NCBI RefSeq assembly: GCF_001439665.1 | Contig: NZ_LMAK01000045.1 | Span: forward strand, 98,635-162,634 | DNA from: Formosa algae | Lineage (GTDB): Bacteria > Bacteroidota > Bacteroidia > Flavobacteriales > Flavobacteriaceae | Direction: 5' to 3' | Length of the DNA: 64,000 nucleotides | Shown: in pieces, positions 25,127-35,274 of the stretch | Position numbering within the stretch: position 1 is the first letter of the stretch | Layout: each line of letters starts with the position of its first letter | Notes under the pieces: model-generated | Seen by the model: the letters and a program-made list of their open reading frames with translations, nothing else | The model's database searches: none | Told to the model about the DNA's origin: nothing | Position numbers and translations under genes: made by a program

Positions 25127-28111
25127 TTACAGCTTTACTTTATCTGTTGTTTCGTAATTAAACAAGTAATCGACATCCATTTCATTAACTTCTCCTAATT
25201 TCTTTAGTGCCGTAAAGTCTATGTCTTTTTTATTACCAACAACCATAACATTATAATTCTCTCCTTTAATATTCTCATTAAAGAAATCGCGTAAATCACT
25301 TATAGTCATGTTTTGTATAGTATTGTACATCTCTTCACGATTGTCGTTTTCTATACCTAATTTTTTCAAGCCTTCGTATTCCCAAAAAATATTGGCCTTA
25401 GTAATACGTTCTGCAGCAATTTTCTTTAATGCAGCATCTTTTGCAGCTTCAAACTGTTTATCTGCTTCTGGCATATCACTCATTAAAGACATCATTGCAT
25501 CTACCGCCTGCTCCATTTTATTAGCTTGCGTACCAATATAAGCCATTACATAATTAGAATCTTCTTTTTTACTCGCTGTACTATAACGTGAAAATGCTGA
25601 ATATGCTAAAGATTTAGATTCTCTAATTTCTTGAAAAACGATAGACGATAATCCACTACCAAAATAAGCATTAAATAAACTTGTCGCTGCTAGGTTTTTA
25701 GCATTAAACTCTCCACCTTTAGCTAAGAACACCATTTCTGATTGTACCATATCGTAATCTGCAAAATACACTTGTCCGCCAGTTTCTTTTTCAATATAAC
25801 TTGTTGCTTCTGGATATTCTTTAAGAGGTGTATTTAATTTATGCTCTTTATTTAAGGCAGCTACAGCTTGATCTACGTCTTTACCATAATAAAAAATACG
25901 TTGTTTGTAATCTTTTATTCCTTTTACAATATCCACCAATTCTTGAGGATCTTGAGCTTTCAATTCTGAAGCTTTAATTATGTTTCTTAAACGTGAGTTT
26001 TCGCCATACTGACCGTAATTTACTAAGCCATTCCATAAAATATTGCTTTTTTGAGTTTTGCCATCTTGTCTCCCTTTTAAAATCTTATCTACATATTTAG
26101 CATAAGCCTCAGGATCTGATTTAGGATTATTAATTAAATCTTCTAATAACGCTAATCCTTTTGGTAAGTTCTCTTTTAATCCGCTTAAACCAATATAACT
26201 CACATCGTCTCTACTCACGACATAATAATTAATACCTAACTTATAAAACTCTTTTTTAATGTCTTCTGCAGACATGGTTTCTGTACCAATATATTCTAAG
26301 AATCCAACTGCTAAACTTAATTTTTTATCATTATCTGTCCCCATATCAAAAATGATATTCAGGTTAAACAAATCGTTAGACTCATTATTTATATATGATA
26401 CTTTTACACCGCTGTCTAGATCTTTTTCTTTGATAGCCGTTTTGTAATCTACAAATTTAGGCACTAAAGCCTCTGCTTCTATCTTTTGAAAATCTGATAA
26501 ATACTGAGAGCTTTTATCTCTATTTAAATTTACTGGCGTAATTCCAGGATTTTCTACCTTAACAATAGAGCTATCTTCACCCTTTCGCTTATAAACAACG
26601 ACATAGTTTTCCTGATAAAAACGATTAGCAAAAGCCACTAACTCCTCTTTAGAAATAGCCTTTAATTCATCTAAAAACTTCACTTGATCTTCCCACTTTT
26701 GGTGATGGATAAATGCATTGTAATATGCAGATGCTAAAGCTGTACTGTTTTCGTATTGTCTGGTCTGACTTAATTTTAAATCGTTAACCACAGCATCAAT
26801 CAACCAATCGTCAAATTCTCCTTTTTTAAGTTTATCGATTTGTGTGAATAATAAATCTTTAACTTCATCTAAAGACTGACCTTCTTTTGGGCTACCTGAT
26901 AACTGCTGTAAACCATAATCGTTTAAAAACATGGTAGAACTTCCTGCTCTTTGCACCAATTGTTGTTGATTTAAATTTAAATCCATTAAACCTGCTTCAC
27001 CATTTGCAAGAATCATATCTGCAAGAGTTACGAATTTTTCATCTTCAGAATTTATTCCGTCACTTCTATACGCAATACTGATTCGCTCTGAAGTTGGTCC
27101 AAATACTTCTTTAACGACCGGAGAAGTAATAGGGTCTTCTTTAGGAAGGGTTGGGTGTGTAACTTCTTTATTTTTTAGTTTTCCAAATGTATCATTGACG
27201 TCTTTAATTGTTTTTTCAAAATCGATGTCACCAACTAAAACCATAGCCATATTATTTGGCACATAATATTTATCGAAATAATTATTAATATCAACCAAAG
27301 ACGGGTTCTTTAGATGTGCTGCCGTACCAATGGTTTGCTGTTGCCCATAAGGATGATTTGGAAATAAGCCATCAAGCATAGCTGTATACATTTTTCTGCC
27401 ATCGTTATCTTGAGATCTATTAAATTCTTCAAAAACAGCTTCTAATTCTGTATGAAATAGACGCAAAACCAATTTACTAAAACGCTCACTTTCTAGAGAT
27501 AACCATTTGTTTAACTCGTTAGTCGGAATTTTATTTTTGTATACCGTTTCCTCAAACCACGTATGCGCATTTGTTCCTGTTGCTCCCATACCGCTAACCA
27601 TTTTATCGTATTCGTTAGCTACGGAATAGTTCGAAGCCTCTAAAGACACTTCATCTATTTTCTTATAAATTTCTAACTTTTTAGCTTCGTCTGTTTCTGC
27701 ACGATGCGCTTCATATAAATCTGAAATTTGTTTAATGTATTCTTGCTCTTTTTCCCAGTCTGTAGTTCCGATTTTATCGGTACCTTTAAAAAGCATGTGT
27801 TCTAAATAATGTGCTAAACCTGTAGAATTACTTGGATCGTAGTTTGATCCAGCACGCACAGCAATGTAAGTTTGAATTTTTGGTTCGTCTGTATTTTTAC
27901 TTAAATACACTTGTAAACCATTCTCTAAAGTATATAACCGTAATCCTGTAGGATCGTTATTTATAACTTCATAAGAAAAGCCGTTGGGGTCTTTTTTCAC
28001 TTCTGTTTTGACTGCTAAGTCGGTTGAGTTGTTAGTTTCTGCATTTTGTTTACAAGCGAAATTAAAAGTCACTAATAGACAAAGCACAAGCATGGAGTTG
28101 ATGTGTTTCAT
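25127..28111 (-). CDS. M16 family zinc peptidase, two-module lipoprotein
   Basis: A 994-residue protein with a lipoprotein signal (FNFAC, Cys20). The N-terminal M16 module has the inverted zinc motif HYLEH (His101, Glu104, His105) within GLAHYLEHMLFKGTDK, with the downstream glutamate in ELEAVFEEFNRSQ. The second half (from about 545) is a non-catalytic M16 module, so the protein is pitrilysin/insulinase-like, with both halves of the clamshell in one chain. It probably degrades oligopeptides at the outer membrane or in the periplasm. It is a single gene between two terminators. Confidence 0.92.
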   Translation of the reverse strand: MKHINSMLVLCLLVTFNFACKQNAETNNSTDLAVKTEVKKDPNGFSYEVINNDPTGLRLYTLENGLQVYLSKNTDEPKIQTYIAVRAGSNYDPSNSTGLAHYLEHMLFKGTDKIGTTDWEKEQEYIKQISDLYEAHRAETDEAKKLEIYKKIDEVSLEASNYSVANEYDKMVSGMGATGTNAHTWFEETVYKNKIPTNELNKWLSLESERFSKLVLRLFHTELEAVFEEFNRSQDNDGRKMYTAMLDGLFPNHPYGQQQTIGTAAHLKNPSLVDINNYFDKYYVPNNMAMVLVGDIDFEKTIKDVNDTFGKLKNKEVTHPTLPKEDPITSPVVKEVFGPTSERISIAYRSDGINSEDEKFVTLADMILANGEAGLMDLNLNQQQLVQRAGSSTMFLNDYGLQQLSGSPKEGQSLDEVKDLLFTQIDKLKKGEFDDWLIDAVVNDLKLSQTRQYENSTALASAYYNAFIHHQKWEDQVKFLDELKAISKEELVAFANRFYQENYVVVYKRKGEDSSIVKVENPGITPVNLNRDKSSQYLSDFQKIEAEALVPKFVDYKTAIKEKDLDSGVKVSYINNESNDLFNLNIIFDMGTDNDKKLSLAVGFLEYIGTETMSAEDIKKEFYKLGINYYVVSRDDVSYIGLSGLKENLPKGLALLEDLINNPKSDPEAYAKYVDKILKGRQDGKTQKSNILWNGLVNYGQYGENSRLRNIIKASELKAQDPQELVDIVKGIKDYKQRIFYYGKDVDQAVAALNKEHKLNTPLKEYPEATSYIEKETGGQVYFADYDMVQSEMVFLAKGGEFNAKNLAATSLFNAYFGSGLSSIVFQEIRESKSLAYSAFSRYSTASKKEDSNYVMAYIGTQANKMEQAVDAMMSLMSDMPEADKQFEAAKDAALKKIAAERITKANIFWEYEGLKKLGIENDNREEMYNTIQNMTISDLRDFFNENIKGENYNVMVVGNKKDIDFTALKKLGEVNEMDVDYLFNYETTDKVKL

Positions 28112-28128
28112 ATAAATTGTTTAGTATT

Positions 28129-28163
28129 AAAAAATCCGTTAACAAATTAGTGTTAACGGATTT
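28129..28163 (-). terminator. Terminator after sucD
   Basis: A perfect 13-bp stem AAATCCGTTAACA/TGTTAACGGATTT with a 6-nt loop, followed on the minus strand by a T-run. Confidence 0.9.
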
Positions 28164-28222
28164 AAAAGTTACAAATTTTATATAAAATTTAACAGTAAAC
28201 TCCTGTTAAATCACTGATAGTC

Positions 28223-29104
28223 TTAAGCTAATTGTGCTAATACTTCAGCTATCTTTTTACCTATCTCTGCTGGAGAATCTACAACGTGAATTCCACAGTC
28301 TCTCATAATTGCTTTTTTAGCTTGAGCAGTATCATCACTACCACCTACAATGGCACCAGCGTGCCCCATTGTACGTCCTGCAGGAGCAGTTTCACCAGCA
28401 ATAAAACCAACAACTGGTTTTTTACTACCACTAGCTTTATACCAGTTTGCAGCGTCTGCTTCTAACTGACCTCCAATTTCGCCAATCATAACAACAGCTT
28501 CTGTTTCTGGATCGTTAATTAAAAGTTCTACAGCTTCCTTAGTCGTTGTTCCAATAATTGGATCTCCACCAATACCAATAGCAGTAGTAATACCTAAACC
28601 TTGTTTTACAACTTGGTCTGCTGCTTCGTAAGTTAAAGTACCTGATTTAGATACGATACCTACAGTTCCTTTTTTAAATACAAAACCTGGCATAATACCA
28701 ACTTTAGCTTCACCTGGTGTAATAACACCTGGACAGTTAGGACCAATTAAACGGCAATCTTTACCTTTAATATAATCTGCAGCTTTAATCATATCTGCAA
28801 CAGGAATCCCTTCTGTAATTGTAATAATAACTTTAATACCTGCATCGGCAGCTTCCATAATAGCATCGGCAGCAAACGCTGGCGGAACAAAAATGATTGT
28901 TGTATCTGCTTCTGCTTGAACAACAGCATCTTTTACTGTATTAAAAACTGGACGGTCTAAATGTGTTTGACCACCTTTACCTGGAGTTACACCTCCAACT
29001 ACATTTGTACCATATTCAATCATTTGTCCGGCGTGAAAAGTTCCTTCACTTCCAGTAAACCCTTGAACTATTATTTTTGAATTTTTATTTACTAAAACGC
29101 TCAT
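28223..29104 (-). CDS. sucD: Succinyl-CoA synthetase, alpha subunit
   Basis: A 293-residue protein of standard length. The CoA-binding segment [20 protein letters not shown] opens the Rossmann domain, [20 protein letters not shown] follows, and the phosphorylated active-site histidine is in [10 protein letters not shown]. With SucC it converts succinyl-CoA, ADP or GDP and phosphate to succinate and a nucleoside triphosphate in the TCA cycle. sucC is not adjacent, so the subunits are encoded apart. A palindrome overlaps its promoter. Confidence 0.96.
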   Translation of the reverse strand: MSVLVNKNSKIIVQGFTGSEGTFHAGQMIEYGTNVVGGVTPGKGGQTHLDRPVFNTVKDAVVQAEADTTIIFVPPAFAADAIMEAADAGIKVIITITEGIPVADMIKAADYIKGKDCRLIGPNCPGVITPGEAKVGIMPGFVFKKGTVGIVSKSGTLTYEAADQVVKQGLGITTAIGIGGDPIIGTTTKEAVELLINDPETEAVVMIGEIGGQLEADAANWYKASGSKKPVVGFIAGETAPAGRTMGHAGAIVGGSDDTAQAKKAIMRDCGIHVVDSPAEIGKKIAEVLAQLA

Positions 29105-29130
29105 TTTTGTTTGTTTTATTTATTTAAAAG

Positions 29131-29146
29131 CTTTACAAATGTAAAG
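29131..29146. promoter_or_regulatory. sucD promoter with palindrome over the -7 box
   Basis: CTTTACAAATGTAAAG is a 7+2+7 perfect palindrome. On the minus strand it contains the exact -7 box TACATTTG, 32 bp upstream of the ATG. A regulator bound here would block the promoter. Confidence 0.5.
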
Positions 29147-29218
29147 TTTTAACAATTATCATTAAAGATTTTTTTTGACTTTATTTAAAAATATAAATCT
29201 TTTCCAATTCAATAAAAA

Positions 29219-30157
29219 TTATTGAATCTCTTTTAATTTTTCAATTAATTTAGGAAGTTGTCTAAGTAAAGCAAATTCTTTTAACTTATTCCTAGATTCT
29301 TCAATAGGTGTTCCGAAATATGTTTTCCCTCCAGCTACAGATTTTGTAACTCCAGTTTGCCCCATAATTACGGCTTTTTTTCCTATTCTTATTCCGCTAG
29401 TTGTTCCAACTTGTCCCCAAATTGTAACTTCATCTTCAATAACTACACACCCTGCAATACCAACTTGAGAAGCGATTAAACACTTCTTCCCGATTACGGT
29501 ATCGTGTCCAACTTGAATTTGATTATCTAATTTAGAGCCTTCTCCTATTATAGTATCTCCAGTGACACCTTTATCTATAGTACACAACGCACCAATATGC
29601 ACATTGTTTTCTATAACTACGCGTCCACCAGATTTTAACTGATCGAAACCTTCTGGTCTATTTTTATAATAAAATGCTGAAGCACCTAAAATAGTTCCCG
29701 CGTGTATAATCACGTTATCTCCAATTACAGCATCATCATAAATACTAACATTAGAATGTATAATACAGTTTTTACCAATAGTTACATTATGACCAATAAA
29801 ACAATTAGGTTGAATGGTGCTATTTTCTCCAATTTTGACCGAATCTGATATGCTCTGATTTGCATTCTTAAACGGTTTAAAAAACTGAGTTAGTTTGTTA
29901 AAATCACGAAACGGATCGTCTGATATTAACAAAGCTTTACCTTCTGGACATTCAACTTCTTTATTAATTAAAACAATAGTTGCGGCAGATTGTAAGGCTT
30001 TATCATAATACTTTGGATGATCTACAAATACAATATCACCCGTTTCAACCACATGAATTTCATTCATGCCTAGAACAGGAAATTCGTCTTGTCCAACAAA
30101 TTCACAATCAATAATCGTTGCAATTTGTTTTAATGTATAAGGTTGAGGAAACTTCAA
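29219..30157 (-). CDS. Second LpxD-like UDP-3-O-acylglucosamine N-acyltransferase
   Basis: A 312-residue protein with the LpxD plan: an N-terminal uridine-binding-like domain (1-105), then left-handed parallel beta-helix hexapeptide repeats (about 106-280: GENSTIQPNCFIGHNVTIG and onward), then a C-terminal helix. It is a paralogue of the LpxD at 32940. The region IQVGHDTVIGKKCLIASQVG contains a His at the place of the LpxD catalytic base, so activity is plausible. It may add a different acyl chain or act on another nucleotide sugar. It is the last gene of the lipid A operon, 4 bp after efp. Confidence 0.82.
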   Translation of the reverse strand: MKFPQPYTLKQIATIIDCEFVGQDEFPVLGMNEIHVVETGDIVFVDHPKYYDKALQSAATIVLINKEVECPEGKALLISDDPFRDFNKLTQFFKPFKNANQSISDSVKIGENSTIQPNCFIGHNVTIGKNCIIHSNVSIYDDAVIGDNVIIHAGTILGASAFYYKNRPEGFDQLKSGGRVVIENNVHIGALCTIDKGVTGDTIIGEGSKLDNQIQVGHDTVIGKKCLIASQVGIAGCVVIEDEVTIWGQVGTTSGIRIGKKAVIMGQTGVTKSVAGGKTYFGTPIEESRNKLKEFALLRQLPKLIEKLKEIQ

Positions 30158-30161
30158 GGTC

Positions 30162-30728
30162 TTATTCTTTAACGCGTTCTTTGTACGTTCCTTTTTCTGT
30201 TTCTACTTTAATTTTATCTCCTTCATTTATAAATAAAGGGACATTAATTATAGCTCCAGTTTCTACTGTTGCAGGCTTAGTTGCATTTGTAGCTGTATTT
30301 CCTTTAATACCTGGTTCTGTTGCAGTAATTTCTAAAATAACACTTGCTGGCATGTCTACAGAAAGAGGCATACCATCTTCAGAATTAATTAAAATGGTAA
30401 CTACTTCGCCTTCTTTTAATAAATCTGGAGTATCTAAAGCATTAACATTTAACATGATTTGATTATAATCTTCAACATTCATAAAGTGATATAAATCGCC
30501 TTCTGGGTATAAATATTGAAATTTATGTGTTTCTACACGTACATCTTCTAATTTATGTCCTGCAGAAAACGTATTATCTATAACTTTACCTGTTGTTACA
30601 CTCTTTAATTTTGTTCTTACAAACGCTGGCCCTTTACCTGGTTTTACGTGTAAAAATTCAATCACTTTAAAAATATCATGATTATATCTTATACATAATC
30701 CATTTCTAATATCTGATGTTGTTGCCAT
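30162..30728 (-). CDS. efp: Translation elongation factor P
   Basis: A 188-residue three-domain protein of standard length. The tip loop that reaches the peptidyl-transferase centre is HVKPGKGPAFVR, with Lys32 at the position that is modified in other bacteria. The C-terminal KVETEKGTYKERVKE is close to the family signature. It rescues ribosomes stalled on polyproline. It is embedded between lpxA and the second lpxD-like gene, so it is transcribed with lipid A genes. Confidence 0.97.
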   Translation of the reverse strand: MATTSDIRNGLCIRYNHDIFKVIEFLHVKPGKGPAFVRTKLKSVTTGKVIDNTFSAGHKLEDVRVETHKFQYLYPEGDLYHFMNVEDYNQIMLNVNALDTPDLLKEGEVVTILINSEDGMPLSVDMPASVILEITATEPGIKGNTATNATKPATVETGAIINVPLFINEGDKIKVETEKGTYKERVKE

Positions 30729-30737
30729 TCTATTTTT

Positions 30738-31523
30738 TTAATTTGATTTAAAATATCCTTTCATAATTCCGCGTTGCGAATCTCTAATAAATTGAAGAAT
30801 TTCGTCGCGTTCTGGAGTAGCTTCCCACTCTGCTTCTATAATTTCTACGGCTTGCGTATTGTTATAATTCTTTTGATATAGTACACGGTAAATATCCTGT
30901 ACTTCTCTTATTTTTTCGGTGCTGAAACCTCTGCGTCTTAATCCTACAGAATTAATACCGACATAAGATAATGGTTCGCGTGCTGCTTTTACAAACGGTG
31001 GCACATCTTTTCGTACTAAAGATCCTCCTGTTACAAAAGCATGGTTACCAATAGAGCAAAACTGATGAACAGCTGCCATACCCGCTAAGACCACATAATC
31101 TCCAACAATAATATGTCCTGCTAAAGTACTGTTATTTGAGAAGATACAATTTTTCCCCACAATACAGTCGTGAGCAATATGGCAATATGCCATAATTAAA
31201 CAGTTGTCTCCAATCACAGTTTTCATACGGTCTGTAGTCCCTCTATTTATGGTTACACATTCGCGAATGGTAACATTGTCTCCAATAATAGTTAATGTAT
31301 CTTCGTCGTTATATTTAAGGTCTTGAGGTACACCAGAGATCACCGATCCAGGAAAGATATTACAATTTTTACCAATTCTAGCACCTTCCATAATGGTAAC
31401 ATTACTTCCAATCCAAGTTCCCTCTCCTATCACTACGTTATTATGAATGGTAGTAAAAGGATCTATAACTACATTTTTTGCAATTTTCGCACCAGGGTGT
31501 ACGTAAGCTAATGGTTGATTCAT
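30738..31523 (-). CDS. lpxA: UDP-N-acetylglucosamine O-acyltransferase
   Basis: A 261-residue left-handed beta-helix enzyme of standard length. Hexapeptide repeats fill residues 1-190. The catalytic His is in IMAYCHIAHDCIVG, and the C-terminal helical domain begins near GLRRRGFSTEKIREVQ. It attaches a 3-hydroxyacyl chain to UDP-GlcNAc, the first step of lipid A synthesis. It sits 10 bp after lpxC-fabZ and 9 bp before efp. Confidence 0.97.
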   Translation of the reverse strand: MNQPLAYVHPGAKIAKNVVIDPFTTIHNNVVIGEGTWIGSNVTIMEGARIGKNCNIFPGSVISGVPQDLKYNDEDTLTIIGDNVTIRECVTINRGTTDRMKTVIGDNCLIMAYCHIAHDCIVGKNCIFSNNSTLAGHIIVGDYVVLAGMAAVHQFCSIGNHAFVTGGSLVRKDVPPFVKAAREPLSYVGINSVGLRRRGFSTEKIREVQDIYRVLYQKNYNNTQAVEIIEAEWEATPERDEILQFIRDSQRGIMKGYFKSN

Positions 31524-31533
31524 GTGATAATTA

Positions 31534-32940
31534 TTATTTAACTTTTGAAATTTGAGCCATTAATTCGGCTTCTGCACATAGTTTTCCATTAGCATAAGCA
31601 TAGCCTTGCATATGGCATATTCCTCTTCTTATAGGTGTAATTAAATCGCACTTGAAAATTACGGTATCACCAGGAACAACCTTTTGTTTAAATTTAACTT
31701 TATCTATTTTCATAAAGAATGTAAGGTAATTTTCTGGATCCGGAACTGTACTTAATACTAAAATCCCTCCAGTTTGTGCCATGGCTTCTACAATTAAAAC
31801 ACCTGGCATAACTGGTGATCCTGGAAAATGTCCCACAAAGAACGGTTCGTTCATTGTAACATTCTTCATTCCTATTACTCCACTATCTGATAATTCAAAA
31901 ATCTTGTCAATCAATAAGAATGGTGGCCTGTGAGGCAACATATTCATAATTTGATTTACATCCATTAAAGGCTCTTGATTTAAGTCTACGAAAGGCACAT
32001 TATTACGTCTTTCGTTCTTAATAATTTTAGACATTTTTTTAGCAAACTGAGTGTTTACAAAATGACCAGGTTTATTTGCTATAACTTTACCTCTAATTCG
32101 TGTTCCTATTAAAGCTAAATCACCAACAACATCTAACAATTTATGTCGAGCAGCTTCATTAGGATAATGTAACGTTAGGTTATCTAATATACCGTTAGGC
32201 TTAACGGTAATAGAATCTTTTTTAAAGGCTTCTTTTAGCTTCTCCATGGTTTCTGGAGACAATTCTTTATCTACATAAACTATGGCATTGTTTAAATCGC
32301 CACCTTTAATTAATCCATGCTCTAAAAGCATTTCTATTTCGTGTAAAAAACTAAAAGTTCTTGAGTCTGCAATGGTTTCTTTAAAGTCTTTAATTTGATT
32401 TAAAGTTGCATTCTGAGTTCCCAATACTTTAGTTCCAAAATCTACCATAGTAGTAATTTGGTATTCTTTAGATGGCATTAAAAGAATTTCACTTCCGTTT
32501 TCTTCATTAATATAAGAAATCACTTCGGTAACTACATATTCTTCTCTAAAGGCTTTCTGCTCTATAATTTCTGCTTTTTCTAAAGCTTCAACAAAAAACT
32601 TTGAAGACCCATCCATAATAGGTGGTTCTGCTGCACTTAGTTCTATTAAAACATTATCTAAATCTAATCCAACTAAAGCTGCTAAAACATGCTCGCAAGT
32701 TTGAATAATGACACCATTTTTTTCTAAACATGTACCACGTTCTGTATTGGTTACATAAGTCGCATCTGCTTCTATAACTGGCGTCCCTTCTAAATCCATG
32801 CGTTTAAACGCAAACCCAAAATTTTCTGGTGCAGATTTAAAGGTTAAGGATACATTGTTACCTGTATGTAAGCCTACACCATTTAAAGAGATACTGTTTT
32901 TAATGGTTTTTTGTTTGATATCTGTATTAACTATAGCCAT
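31534..32940 (-). CDS. lpxC-fabZ: LpxC–FabZ fusion: UDP-3-O-acyl-GlcNAc deacetylase / 3-hydroxyacyl-ACP dehydratase
   Basis: A 468-residue fusion characteristic of Bacteroidota. The LpxC part (about 1-305) has LNGVGLHTG, the zinc ligand His84 in TCEHVLAALVG, and HKLLDVVGDLALIG near 265-280. The FabZ part (about 325-468) has MLPHRPPFLLIDKI and FFVGHFPGSPVMPGVLIVEA, with the catalytic His and Glu. One chain thus commits UDP-GlcNAc to lipid A and dehydrates 3-hydroxyacyl-ACP, two steps competing for the same acyl pool. The start overlaps the lpxD stop by 1 bp. Confidence 0.97.
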   Translation of the reverse strand: MAIVNTDIKQKTIKNSISLNGVGLHTGNNVSLTFKSAPENFGFAFKRMDLEGTPVIEADATYVTNTERGTCLEKNGVIIQTCEHVLAALVGLDLDNVLIELSAAEPPIMDGSSKFFVEALEKAEIIEQKAFREEYVVTEVISYINEENGSEILLMPSKEYQITTMVDFGTKVLGTQNATLNQIKDFKETIADSRTFSFLHEIEMLLEHGLIKGGDLNNAIVYVDKELSPETMEKLKEAFKKDSITVKPNGILDNLTLHYPNEAARHKLLDVVGDLALIGTRIRGKVIANKPGHFVNTQFAKKMSKIIKNERRNNVPFVDLNQEPLMDVNQIMNMLPHRPPFLLIDKIFELSDSGVIGMKNVTMNEPFFVGHFPGSPVMPGVLIVEAMAQTGGILVLSTVPDPENYLTFFMKIDKVKFKQKVVPGDTVIFKCDLITPIRRGICHMQGYAYANGKLCAEAELMAQISKVK

Positions 32941-33953
32941 TATTTCTTTTCTAATTCGTTTATTTCTTTAACTATTTTTGGTAAATTCTTAAAATGCACA
33001 TACGACTTATTGTAATCACCGTAAGAGAATGCTGGAGACCCTTGTAAGACTTCATTGTCTTTTATATTTCTTCCAATACCAGACTGTGCTTGCACTTTTA
33101 CATTGTTTCCAATGGTAATATGTCCCACAATACCGACTTGACCTCCGATAACACAATTTTCGCCAATTTTAGTAGAACCTGCAACACCTGTTTGAGCAGC
33201 GATTACTGTGTTTTTTCCAATTTCTACGTTATGTGCAATTTGTATTTGATTGTCTAATTTTACACCTCTTCTAATTATTGTAGATCCTAAAGTTGCACGA
33301 TCTATAGTCGTTCCTGCTCCAATATCTACAAAGTCTTCGAGTATTACATTTCCTATTTGGGGTACTTTATCGTATTCACCACTTTCACTAGGTGCGAAAC
33401 CAAAACCATCGGCCCCGATTATACTTCCAGAATTAATAACGCAATTGTTTCCAATAACACATTCTGAATAAATTTTAGCTCCTGCGAAAAGGATCGTATT
33501 GTCACCTATAGTAACATTGTCTCCTATATATGAGTTTGGAAAAATCTTTACATTATCTCCAATTTTAACATTATCTCCTATATATGAAAACGCTCCAATA
33601 TAAATTTTATCACCATATTTTGAAGATTCGGCAATAAATGAAGGCTGTTCTATTCCTTCTTTACTAAGCTTAACAGAGTTATAATATTCTAATAATTTAG
33701 AAAATGCTTTGTAAGCATCGTTCACTTTTATTAAAGTAGTCACAAGATTATGCTCAGGAATAAATGTTTTATTTACTATAGTAATAGATGCCTTAGTCGT
33801 ATATATATAATGTGTATATTTTGGGTTTGCCAAAAATGTTAGCGCACCTTCAATACCTTCTTCAATCTTAGAAAGCGTAGAAACTTCTACGTCGGGATTA
33901 CCCACAACTTCTCCTTCTAAAATTCCTGCTATTTGTTCTGCTGTAAATTTCAT
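32940..33953 (-). CDS. lpxD: UDP-3-O-acylglucosamine N-acyltransferase
   Basis: A 337-residue protein of standard LpxD length. The N-terminal uridine-binding domain covers about 1-100. The beta-helix repeats (about 105-305) contain the catalytic His in [20 protein letters not shown]. It adds the second 3-hydroxyacyl chain to the glucosamine amine, step 3 of lipid A synthesis. It overlaps lpxC-fabZ by 1 bp and lies 24 bp after the HD-domain gene. A shorter paralogue ends the same operon. Confidence 0.96.
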   Translation of the reverse strand: MKFTAEQIAGILEGEVVGNPDVEVSTLSKIEEGIEGALTFLANPKYTHYIYTTKASITIVNKTFIPEHNLVTTLIKVNDAYKAFSKLLEYYNSVKLSKEGIEQPSFIAESSKYGDKIYIGAFSYIGDNVKIGDNVKIFPNSYIGDNVTIGDNTILFAGAKIYSECVIGNNCVINSGSIIGADGFGFAPSESGEYDKVPQIGNVILEDFVDIGAGTTIDRATLGSTIIRRGVKLDNQIQIAHNVEIGKNTVIAAQTGVAGSTKIGENCVIGGQVGIVGHITIGNNVKVQAQSGIGRNIKDNEVLQGSPAFSYGDYNKSYVHFKNLPKIVKEINELEKK

Positions 33954-33977
33954 CGTGGCAAAAATAGGAAAAATGTC

Positions 33978-35198
33978 CTAAAGTTTAGCTTTAGGATAAC
34001 ATATATAATATTTAGTAACCGGTTTTGAAAGCGCTTTTAGGTTTAATTGATCTGATGCTTTCACAATATCTTCTATCTTACCAGACTTATATAAAATTTT
34101 TATTTGAGGTCCATTTTGCTGATATGCCTGATTGGTTATTTCTCCTTTAAATACAAAATAATCGGCTTCGGCTTCGCTAATATTAAACGTGGACATTAGT
34201 GCCTTTTCCTGAGCTTTTAATTCACTTTTCTTTATTTTTTTCTGCTTGACTTTAATTTTCAATAAATCTCTATTTAAAATCATTTCACATAAATTACGAA
34301 GCACAAAATCGTCATGATATTGCCATTCTTTCATTGCCGAAATAATATCATAATCATCTAAATTAGAAAACGTTTCAAGTGTTTGTGTATCAAAATTAGT
34401 CGCGTTAAATTCTGTTTTTAAGAAATAAGACAATGCTCTGCTCGCTACTAAATCTACATTGTTATGAGATAATTCTTTAGCACGTTTTAATACCCGAATT
34501 AACAACTGTTCGGCAACAACGCTTGTTTTATGTAAGTAAACTTGCCAATACATTAAACGTCTTGCTACCAAGAATTTTTCTACACTATAAATCCCTTTAT
34601 TTTCTACCACCAATTCGTCGTCTACCACACTTAGCATAGTAATTAAACGTTCACTATTTATATTGCCTTCTGCAACACCTGTATAAAAACTATCGCGTTT
34701 TAAATAATCTGCACGATCCATGTCTAATTGTGAAGAAATTAACTGACACATAAAGTTTCTGTGGTATTCCCCTTTAAAAATAGAGATGGCTAGCGTTAAA
34801 CTTCCGTTAAATTCATCGTTTAACTGCTCCATAAAAAGCAACGAAATCTGCTCGTGAGAGATCCCATTTACTATACTATGTTCCATGGCGTGCGAAAACG
34901 GACCATGCCCAATATCGTGTAAAAGTATGGCTATATTTAAAGCAATTTCTTCATCTTCAGAAATGTCAACCCCTTTAAAACGAAGCACATTCACTGCTTT
35001 TTGCATTAAATGCATACAACCAATTGCATGATGAAATCTGGTATGATGTGCGCCTGGATAGACTAAATAAGACATCCCCATTTGGGTGATTCTTCGTAAA
35101 CGTTGAAAATATTTATGCTCAATTAAATCAAAAATTAACGAATTTGGTATGGTAATAAATCCGTAAATTGGATCGTTTAATATTTTAAGTTTATTCAT
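33978..35198 (-). CDS. HD domain phosphohydrolase (dNTPase-like)
   Basis: A 406-residue cytoplasmic protein. The HD metal site is visible in HTRFHHAIGCMHLM (first His), ILLHDIGHGPFSHAMEH (His-Asp plus further ligands) and DMDRADYLKRD (distal Asp). The arrangement is that of dGTPase/SAMHD1-like phosphohydrolases, which release triphosphate from dNTPs; the substrate here is unproven. It is the first gene of the lipid A operon, with 24 bp to lpxD, and its promoter region is shared with the divergent porX. Confidence 0.88.
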   Translation of the reverse strand: MNKLKILNDPIYGFITIPNSLIFDLIEHKYFQRLRRITQMGMSYLVYPGAHHTRFHHAIGCMHLMQKAVNVLRFKGVDISEDEEIALNIAILLHDIGHGPFSHAMEHSIVNGISHEQISLLFMEQLNDEFNGSLTLAISIFKGEYHRNFMCQLISSQLDMDRADYLKRDSFYTGVAEGNINSERLITMLSVVDDELVVENKGIYSVEKFLVARRLMYWQVYLHKTSVVAEQLLIRVLKRAKELSHNNVDLVASRALSYFLKTEFNATNFDTQTLETFSNLDDYDIISAMKEWQYHDDFVLRNLCEMILNRDLLKIKVKQKKIKKSELKAQEKALMSTFNISEAEADYFVFKGEITNQAYQQNGPQIKILYKSGKIEDIVKASDQLNLKALSKPVTKYYICYPKAKL

Positions 35199-35261
35199 CT
35201 ATATAGTTTAGAAATGCTTAAGATGATCTTCTAAAATACTTAAAAAACCACTAAAACATTA

Positions 35262-35269
35262 CAAATATA
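35262..35269 (-). promoter_or_regulatory. Candidate -7 box (TATATTTG) for the HD–lipid A operon
   Basis: An exact TAnnTTTG match on the minus strand, 63 bp upstream of the HD gene start and within 13 bp of the porX ATG, so the divergent units may influence each other. Confidence 0.4.
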
Positions 35270-35274
35270 ACGAT

